From Entamoeba invadens IP1 (lineage: Eukaryota; Evosea; Mastigamoebida; Endamoebidae): DNA of 11,567 bases. The position numbers were made by a program, and so were the translations under genes. Of this stretch, positions 7,073 through 11,567 are shown piece by piece. The notes below the pieces were generated by a model that was given only the letters and a program-made list of their open reading frames with translations, was not told the DNA's origin and searched no databases. The stretch is taken from positions 23,118 to 34,684 of the forward strand of contig NW_004443566.1 in the NCBI RefSeq assembly GCF_000330505.1, read 5' to 3'. Numbering within the stretch: the first letter of the stretch is position 1; every line of letters begins with the position of its first letter.

Positions 7073-8632
7073 TTTTCCACTAAATTTCTTTGCTTTCTTC
7101 ATGCTCCACTTACTCGCGGTCTGATTAACAGCCCATGCTTCGTCGTTGTTTTCCTCGAGTTTATCTTCCATGTCATCTGCATAAGTATTATATTCTGATT
7201 GCATTTCTTGTTTGGAGACTTGTTGTGCCTGTCTGAACATCCCAATATTTTCTTTAGCTCTTTCAATAGATCCTCTTCTTTTGTGTTCTGCAGTTTGCTG
7301 GATGTAATACGTCTGCAACACTTCTCCATTCAAATCGACCTTTTCGTCTTCTTTAGCGACTTCGATTTTTCTTGTGATGATTCTGTAATAGACTCCTCCA
7401 TTCTTCTTTGTGTATTTTATCCCAAGTTGAACTGTGAAAGTATCCAATTTATCGTCACCATTTCTCTTGGCGTATTTAAATTGGTAAGTTGTGTCATCAA
7501 GTGCGTTCCCAACATCAACACTTTTCTTACTCACCTTTACATCTGAAAATTCGTCCTTGACGTACAAACTTTGTGGGAGGAAAACGTCCAAAACAATTTG
7601 TCTTGCGATCAACTCGGAGTCAAGTGCGCCTTTGAACGCGTCTGTGATGTTTTCTGGGTCAACCACCATCACTTGTCCATCAGTGAGTACAGCACACTCA
7701 CCAATCACTTTCATATTAGCATCACACCCCTTCACGGTGTTGACATTTATTATGACTCCACTCTTTCTCGCCACTTCGCTAACATGCTGATAAAATGCTT
7801 TTTCATTTTGACTTCCTTGACTTCCAAGTCCCTCATTTGCAAGACCATCAGTACACAAAATCACAGAGCCATTATTTTGTTTTCCAGCAGCGACTGTCGA
7901 GACCAAAAGTGCTGGGCCAAGAGCAGTACAACTTCCTGAATGAAGTGCTTTGAGCGATGAAAGGATTTTTTCTGACGAAATTTCAAGTGTTGATAGTTCG
8001 ATTTTTTCGGTTGCAATGTCGACTAAACTGTCAAAGTCATTCATGAAGCTGCGGTTCACTTTTATTGGTGTTTTTGTGCAGTCTCCAAGGATTGTGACGT
8101 CACTATCAAATGTGACAATGCAAACTTTCTGATGTGGATTTTCAGTGATCATCGCCTTGATTTGGTGAGTCATTGCTGACTTGATTACTTCCAAAACAGA
8201 AGTGTTGTTCAATGTTTTCCCATTTTTGTCGGTTGGCCTAGAACCCATAGAACCTGACACGTCAATACAGAAAACAATTGTTTTGTTGTCTTCAGCTTTC
8301 TCGGTCTTTTCTTCGACTTTTTCAAGTTTTTGAAGTTCGGGAGGAGATATCACAAGCTCGACAGTCTCTTCTGATATATAACGATCTTTTGGAGAAGACA
8401 CGTGAGTTATTGAATTGCAAAATGGACAAGTTATGTTGCCATCTTCCGTAAAAGAATTAAGAGTGAAATATGAAGCACACGACGGACACTTTGGGGGTTC
8501 ACTTTGAAGAGGTTCAATTTCGGTTTGAAGATTACTAAAATCGACGGAAATGATGTTTGTGTCAACTTCTGGAGATTTTCCACAATATCTTCTGGAAGAG
8601 CAAAAGTTAGCTTTTGAGGCAGCACACTTCAT
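7070..8632 (-). CDS. Zinc-ribbon plus von Willebrand factor A domain protein
   Basis: A complete, intron-free 520-residue gene. Residues 49-72 hold a CPSC...CPFC zinc ribbon. Residues 118 to about 340 form a von Willebrand A domain whose metal (MIDAS) site is intact: DVSGS at 124-128, Thr236 in SGSCTALG, and Asp262 in CTDG. A beta-rich segment (about 345-425) and a charged helical tail with many K, E and Q (about 440-520) follow. No signal peptide or membrane segment is seen, so a cytosolic protein binding partners through Mg2+ is expected. The order zinc ribbon, A domain, beta part, helical part recalls Sec23/Sec24 coat proteins, but those lack a working MIDAS; cytosolic A-domain proteins of amoebae are the nearer match from memory. 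The start is set by a TATA box 31 bp upstream and a 17-bp leader-like spacer. The gene is much richer in G/C than its flanks. The partner is unknown. Confidence 0.93.
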   Translation of the reverse strand: MKCAASKANFCSSRRYCGKSPEVDTNIISVDFSNLQTEIEPLQSEPPKCPSCASYFTLNSFTEDGNITCPFCNSITHVSSPKDRYISEETVELVISPPELQKLEKVEEKTEKAEDNKTIVFCIDVSGSMGSRPTDKNGKTLNNTSVLEVIKSAMTHQIKAMITENPHQKVCIVTFDSDVTILGDCTKTPIKVNRSFMNDFDSLVDIATEKIELSTLEISSEKILSSLKALHSGSCTALGPALLVSTVAAGKQNNGSVILCTDGLANEGLGSQGSQNEKAFYQHVSEVARKSGVIINVNTVKGCDANMKVIGECAVLTDGQVMVVDPENITDAFKGALDSELIARQIVLDVFLPQSLYVKDEFSDVKVSKKSVDVGNALDDTTYQFKYAKRNGDDKLDTFTVQLGIKYTKKNGGVYYRIITRKIEVAKEDEKVDLNGEVLQTYYIQQTAEHKRRGSIERAKENIGMFRQAQQVSKQEMQSEYNTYADDMEDKLEENNDEAWAVNQTASKWSMKKAKKFSGK

Positions 8633-8652
8633 TGTTAATGTTATATATTATA

Positions 8653-8696
8653 TATGTTCGGGTTTTATAGCACTTTAATAATTCTTCCATGTTCTT
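8653..8696 (-). promoter_or_regulatory. Core promoter of the VWA gene
   Basis: Read on the minus strand, TATAAAA lies at 8669-8663, about 31 bases before the ATG. GAAC words lie at 8695-8692 (in AAGAACATGG) and at 8658-8655 (in CCGAACAT). Entamoeba core promoters combine a TATA-like box about 30 bases upstream of the start, a GAAC box and an initiator near the ATG, so the arrangement fits, with a very short 5' leader. Confidence 0.5.
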
Positions 8697-8997
8697 GACG
8701 TTTTCAAGAATAATTTTTTAAAAAACATTCAAAAAATGATTGAGGTATTTTACAACGATTTATAAATAAAAAAATCTGTCCAAAAAAGTTGTTTGTTTAA
8801 CAAAAAAAAACACTCAAAATGTGTTTAAAAATGGGAGTTGGGAAAAACGTCGAAACCCCAGTAAAAATAGGAAACGATGGTTTTGTAATGTTTTGAATAG
8901 TTTACCCAAATATTATAGTTTCTATATAATAAAAATTCCTAAACAACGTCGGAGAATAAACAAAATTTTTGCCTGACTACAGATAGTATAATAAATG
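8697..8997. other. Upstream spacer, no supported gene
   Basis: A 25-codon plus-strand frame at 8819-8896 (MCLKMGVGKNVETPVK...) has non-A/T-run text and points away from the VWA gene. I see no continuation or intron boundary that would extend it, so I list it only as a possibility. The rest is A/T-rich. Confidence 0.4.
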
Positions 8998-9117
8998 GGT
9001 GCCAAGATAATTAATGAAATTTAGGGATTTGTTGATGTAAAAAATTAGGTTTTAAATTTTGATTTTTATTGTTTTTTTTTCTGAAAAGAATTAATATAAA
9101 ATTAAGATTTTGGCACC
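8998..9117. repeat. MITE-like unit C, 120 bp
   Basis: The ends are a perfect 8-bp inverted repeat, GGTGCCAA (8998-9005) and TTGGCACC (9110-9117). The interior shares TAGGGATT, TTGATGTAAAAA and then GGTTTT with unit B at 4001-4127, in the same order and at similar distances; ACAGAT precedes both units by roughly 15-20 bases. Ends differ between B and C by compensating bases (GACA/TGTC against GCCA/TGGC), so pairing is kept while sequence changes. Confidence 0.5.
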
Positions 9118-9954
9118 ATGTATTTATGCATCTATGTATGTGTAAGAATTTACTTCAATTACAAAAAATTGAAATAAATTGCGATGTTTCAAAACAAAAA
9201 TCGGTTTATACATGGTCCGTGAAAATTGTCCAAATTAGAATTTAACATTAAAATTTTTATTTTTTATCCCATAAATTCACAAAAAAAACAATTATGAACA
9301 AATTAAAAATAATCGAAATATAATCACAAAATGTTTAATTTTTATTTATCATTTTGGATTAATAACATAAAAAGTTGAAAAAAGGTTCAAAAATAAAAAA
9401 TTTAAAAAAATAAATAACCAAAAATATGGAATTTGTGATAAAGTTTTTTATATTCACATTAAATTTTTTTCAAAAACTATAAGAAACTAAAATTAATAAT
9501 ATATTTTTTGTTTAAATATCATATAATAATTAATAATTAATATTTATTATTTAAATAAATGAAATTATAATACTATAATATAGCATTATTTTTTGAAAGA
9601 AAATACACAAATGATTTAAATTATTAAATAACAATATATATTATTATTAAATAATATATAGTTAAATAAAATTGAATAAATAATAAATTAATCTTATTAA
9701 TAATAGTATAATAAATTAAAAAAATTTAATTATTTTATATTTTTAATTTGTATATATTTAAAATAATAAAAATCGTTGTTTTAAATAATACATATATTAA
9801 AAAACAAATACGATACATTTTAGCCAAACATAATTAAATTTAAAAAAAATTAAATAATTATCATTTAAAATTTGAAATATTCTTAATTAAAATAACATGA
9901 AAATAACTAATTCGTTAAAATAATCCCAACAAAAAAACATTTGAAATTAAACAT
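9118..9954. other. Extremely AT-rich stretch without a gene
   Basis: Composition is close to pure A/T, especially 9480-9900, with many AATAAT and TTAAAT words and no ORF on either strand. Nothing else can be supported. It separates the host gene from the differently built right-hand module. Confidence 0.7.
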
Positions 9955-9982
9955 AGTAGTATATAAATTCTGTAGATTTAGG
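9955..9982 (+). repeat. 28-bp dispersed repeat, copy 2 (copy 1 at 3282-3309)
   Basis: This differs from copy 1 only by C for A in the middle (AAATTC against AAATTA). It is followed by a run of seven G, rare in this DNA, and lies about 45 bp before the palindrome cluster. Confidence 0.55.
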
Positions 9983-10025
9983 GGGGGACCTCATTTTATC
10001 TATATTTTATAATACTTTAATTAAA

Positions 10026-10181
10026 TCGCGAGGTACGCGAAACTGAATTTTCCCAAAATATCGACATCTTTGATGTCTCTAGAATCTCACATTCGTTTCG
10101 GATCTTTCAGATCCTCAGGTTCTCAAGAACCGTACGATTCTTCGGAGACACAGTCTACTTAAGGACCTTTGGTCCGTTCGG
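10026..10181. repeat. Cluster of short GC-rich palindromes
   Basis: At least seven exact hairpins occur in about 155 bp: TCGCG/CGCGA (10026-10040); GACATC-TTT-GATGTC (10063-10077); GGATCT-TTC-AGATCC (10100-10114); GGTTCT-CA-AGAACC (10118-10131); CGTACG (10131-10136); AGAC-ACA-GTCT (10146-10156); GGACC-TTT-GGTCC (10163-10175). Loops are mostly TTT or TTC. Words from this cluster (ATCGACA near a TCTTT hairpin, TTTCGGATCT, CCGTACG) recur inside the 272-residue ORF. One plus frame is open from 10025 to TAA at 10160, with an ATG at 10073 giving 29 residues; I do not call it a gene. It resembles the small palindromic elements that insert in and between genes in some bacteria. Confidence 0.7.
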
Positions 10182-10209
10182 TGTAAATTTATATATAGTA
10201 AATTTATAT
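10182..10209 (+). repeat. Short direct repeat GTAAATTTATAT, two copies
   Basis: Copies at 10182-10193 and 10198-10209 lie just upstream of the 46-codon ORF. They may be part of its promoter or simple A/T sequence. Confidence 0.35.
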
Positions 10210-10216
10210 TAATGTA

Positions 10217-10235
10217 ATTTTTTATCTTCCTTAAA
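10217..10235 (+). promoter_or_regulatory. T-rich upstream motif of the 46-codon ORF
   Basis: A run ATTTTTTATCTTCCTTAAA ends at the ATG (10236). The 272-residue ORF has a similar arrangement on the minus strand (T run, ATCTT, then TTAAAA, then ATG). A shared motif directly before two starts suggests a common promoter type for this module, different from the TATA/GAAC promoter of the VWA gene. Confidence 0.4.
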
Positions 10236-10376
10236 ATGACTGAACAGTATATGAATGAAGCGTTTAGAAAGTATATTGAGCTTTGTCCTTTAAAATTATT
10301 ATATAATTTAAATACAGATGAAGATACCGATATCCCAGAACCTATAATTGTTAAAAATAAAAGTATCTATTTATAA
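10236..10376 (+). CDS. Small hypothetical protein, 46 residues
   Basis: ATG 10236 to TAA 10374-10376. The text is varied and acidic in its second half (MTEQYMNEAFRKYIELCP, later NTDEDTDIPEP), with an amphipathic helix likely in residues 3-25; it is not A/T-run translation. It converges with the 272-residue ORF, leaving only 3 bp between the two stop codons, the tight packing seen in viral or Maverick-type elements and rare among the sparse host genes here. The start is supported by the T-rich motif shared with its neighbour. I do not recognise the family. Confidence 0.5.
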   Translation: MTEQYMNEAFRKYIELCPLKLLYNLNTDEDTDIPEPIIVKNKSIYL

Positions 10377-10379
10377 ATA

Positions 10380-11198
10380 TTAATTATCAAATAATTTACT
10401 GACATCTAAATTATTAACAGTTATATAATGTTCTAATATCGGAAGCATCTTATTTATAATTCCATCTCTCATATTATTTTGATTGTTTTCTAATTTTTCT
10501 ATTTTATTAAGTAATAATACAAATTGTTCTTGCTTTTTGCCCTCTATATTTTTGACTTTATTGTCAAAATCATTTTTAGTAATTCTAACTTGTTTCTTTA
10601 TTAATGTTTGTTTACCTTTAATTTTACAAAATACATATCCATTTATATAAATAGTAGCATTTAAATCTTTTGTATTGATTAAGTTAACTTCTGGGTTATT
10701 ATTAATATATCTATTGATTTCCTTGTTACATTGTTTTAACATATCTATTTCTTTTAAATTGTATTTGTTTATTATCTTCTGTAAAGCTATAATATGTTTA
10801 GAAGTAATATCAGATAAAGTCTCACCACATCTAAAAGATGTGTCGATTCTTCGCTCAGCCTTTAGCATGAGTTTCTCGTCAATATAATGATCATCTTCAC
10901 TTTCATTTGAAGAATAAGACATACCAAATACTAGTTTTGGTGTTGGAGCTTTGCTCCCGCTTCGCGTTGCATCCTCGATTCCGCTACGATTTTTCGGATC
11001 TGAGGAACTTCGTTCCGTACGTGTTAAAGCTTTGCTCCCACTTCGTGTTGCGTCTCTTACTTTAATAATTTCAGAAGTATCCATTTGTTTTAATGGGTCC
11101 GTCTTTGTAGTTTGATTTGTTTTGTTAGAAAAAAACAAATTTTTGAAAAATGTTTTTAATGATTTTGATTTTGATTGAGAAGTATTATCTGTACTCAT
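10380..11198 (-). CDS. Hypothetical 272-residue protein with palindrome-derived linker
   Basis: A complete ORF of unknown function. Residues 1-47 are Ser/Lys/Thr-rich with a KTFFKNLFF patch. Residues 48-90 form a disordered-looking linker holding DATRSGSKA twice (49-57 and 76-84), encoded by an 81-bp spaced direct repeat and by palindromes such as GGAGC-TTT-GCTCC, GGAAC-TTC-GTTCC and CGC-TTC-GCG. Residues 105-185 look globular and helical. Residues 186-205 are beta-like (ATIYINGYVFCKIKG), and about 207-262 form a K/N/E-rich coiled coil. There is no signal peptide or membrane segment. Codons strongly prefer A/T in third position except in the linker, unlike the VWA gene. It may be a structural or DNA-associated protein of an inserted element; this is only a guess. 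Confidence 0.75.
   Translation of the reverse strand: MSTDNTSQSKSKSLKTFFKNLFFSNKTNQTTKTDPLKQMDTSEIIKVRDATRSGSKALTRTERSSSDPKNRSGIEDATRSGSKAPTPKLVFGMSYSSNESEDDHYIDEKLMLKAERRIDTSFRCGETLSDITSKHIIALQKIINKYNLKEIDMLKQCNKEINRYINNNPEVNLINTKDLNATIYINGYVFCKIKGKQTLIKKQVRITKNDFDNKVKNIEGKKQEQFVLLLNKIEKLENNQNNMRDGIINKMLPILEHYITVNNLDVSKLFDN
10826..10842. repeat. Perfect 7-bp hairpin inside the 272-residue ORF
   Basis: CACATCT (10826-10832) and AGATGTG (10836-10842) pair around AAA. Read on the minus strand it is a close relative of the intergenic GACATC-TTT-GATGTC hairpin at 10063; both are preceded by ATCGACA-type sequence. Here it encodes part of DTSFRCGE. Confidence 0.55.
10945..11053. repeat. Palindrome cluster and 81-bp-spaced direct repeat in the ORF
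   Basis: Exact hairpins: GGAGC-TTT-GCTCC (10945-10957), CGC-TTC-GCG (10958-10966), GGAAC-TTC-GTTCC (11004-11016), CAC-TTC-GTG (11039-11047). GCTTTGCTCC followed by a CTTCG-type hairpin and GTTGC occurs twice, at about 10949 and 11030. TTTCGGATCT and CCGTACG around the 11004 hairpin are the same words that flank the GGTTCT hairpin in the intergenic cluster at 10097-10136. Confidence 0.65.
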
Positions 11199-11220
11199 AT
11201 ATTTTAAGATGAAAAAAAAT
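11199..11220 (-). promoter_or_regulatory. T-rich upstream motif of the 272-residue ORF
   Basis: On the minus strand a run of eight T, then CATCTTAAAATAT, directly precedes ATG 11198. It parallels the motif before the 46-codon ORF (10217-10235): T run, ATCTT, TTAAA. Confidence 0.4.
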
Positions 11221-11365
11221 ATATTATTTATACATTACTAAATATATTATTAATAAAGTAATATAACAGTATTATTATAATAACTATAAAAATAACATAC
11301 TCAATAGATGTCTTCAGATAAGATGTAAAATATATTACTTTGTTTTTACAGTTTATGAAAACCTC

Positions 11366-11377
11366 GAACTAGAGTTC
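11366..11377. repeat. Short palindrome near the end of the partial ORF
   Basis: GAACT and AGTTC pair around AG. It lies 21 bp beyond the stop of the partial ORF at 11398 and could act as a hairpin at that gene's 3' end, or be another member of the palindrome set. Confidence 0.35.
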
Positions 11378-11397
11378 TTACAGAAAGTAAATATCTA

Positions 11398-11567
11398 TTA
11401 AATTATCATCAATGTAATTTCATTAATTAGAAATATTCTACCATCTTTTCCTTTACAATAACCACGATCCATAAAGTTTTGAAATTTTTGATAATTATCT
11501 TTATTATTTAAACACATCGATAATTCATAACCTTTTTCAATAACATTAGGACTAACATAATATTTAC
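11398..11567 (-). CDS. 3' end of a hypothetical gene, cut by the window edge
   Basis: A minus-strand frame is open from the window edge to TAA at 11398-11400, giving at least 55 residues with no start in the window. The text is varied and protein-like (YYVSPNVIEKGYEL, later FMDRGYCKGKDGRIFLI), rich in Y, N, K and I. It runs in the same direction as the 272-residue ORF with a 199-bp gap that includes a palindrome. Codon choice is A/T-ending as in its neighbour. I do not recognise the family. Confidence 0.5.
   Translation of the reverse strand, partial: KYYVSPNVIEKGYELSMCLNNKDNYQKFQNFMDRGYCKGKDGRIFLINEITLMII

Noticed and set aside
7099..8625. Other-frame ORFs overlapping the VWA gene on both strands
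   Set aside because: They are shadows of a long, GC-richer gene with clear domain structure; their texts show no conserved motif.
10675..10887. 70-codon plus-strand ORF
   Set aside because: Antisense shadow of the 272-residue ORF.

Overview
The window looks like nuclear DNA of a very AT-rich protist, most probably an Entamoeba and within that genus most like E. invadens. The evidence is an intron-free gene standing out as a GC island in extremely AT-rich flanks, a stop codon embedded in a TAATT-type 3' processing signal, very short untranslated regions and a Tc1/mariner element. This identification is inference; I could not run a search.

Layout. Positions 1-639 are AT-rich with no gene. Positions 640-3281 are bounded by a 56-bp imperfect inverted repeat and contain a complete 1,717-bp Tc1/mariner element (1326-3042) with perfect 242-bp terminal inverted repeats and a broken transposase. 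Positions 3282-5257 are mostly AT-rich, with a small MITE-like element (4001-4127) and a weak 75-codon ORF. Positions 5258-5518 hold a decayed ORF that I read as a ribonuclease H1 remnant, interrupted by three TAA codons. Positions 5519-6763 hold many perfect short hairpins and remnants of decayed coding sequence.

The one clear host gene is on the minus strand at 7070-8632. It encodes a 520-residue cytosolic protein with a four-cysteine zinc ribbon, a von Willebrand factor A domain with an intact metal-binding (MIDAS) site, and a charged helical tail. It has a TATA-like promoter about 31 bases upstream. Beyond it lie a second MITE-like element (8998-9117) and about 830 bp of nearly pure A/T.

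The right end (about 10026-11567) has a different texture. A cluster of small GC-rich palindromes is followed by closely packed ORFs: 46 codons on plus, 272 codons on minus ending 3 bp away, then the 3' end of a third ORF on minus. The two complete ORFs share a T-rich upstream motif. Palindromes related to the intergenic cluster also occur inside the 272-residue ORF, where they are read through as protein. I infer the edge of an inserted compact element (virus-like or Maverick/Polinton-like), but no hallmark gene is visible in the window. No functional link between this module and the von Willebrand A gene can be shown.
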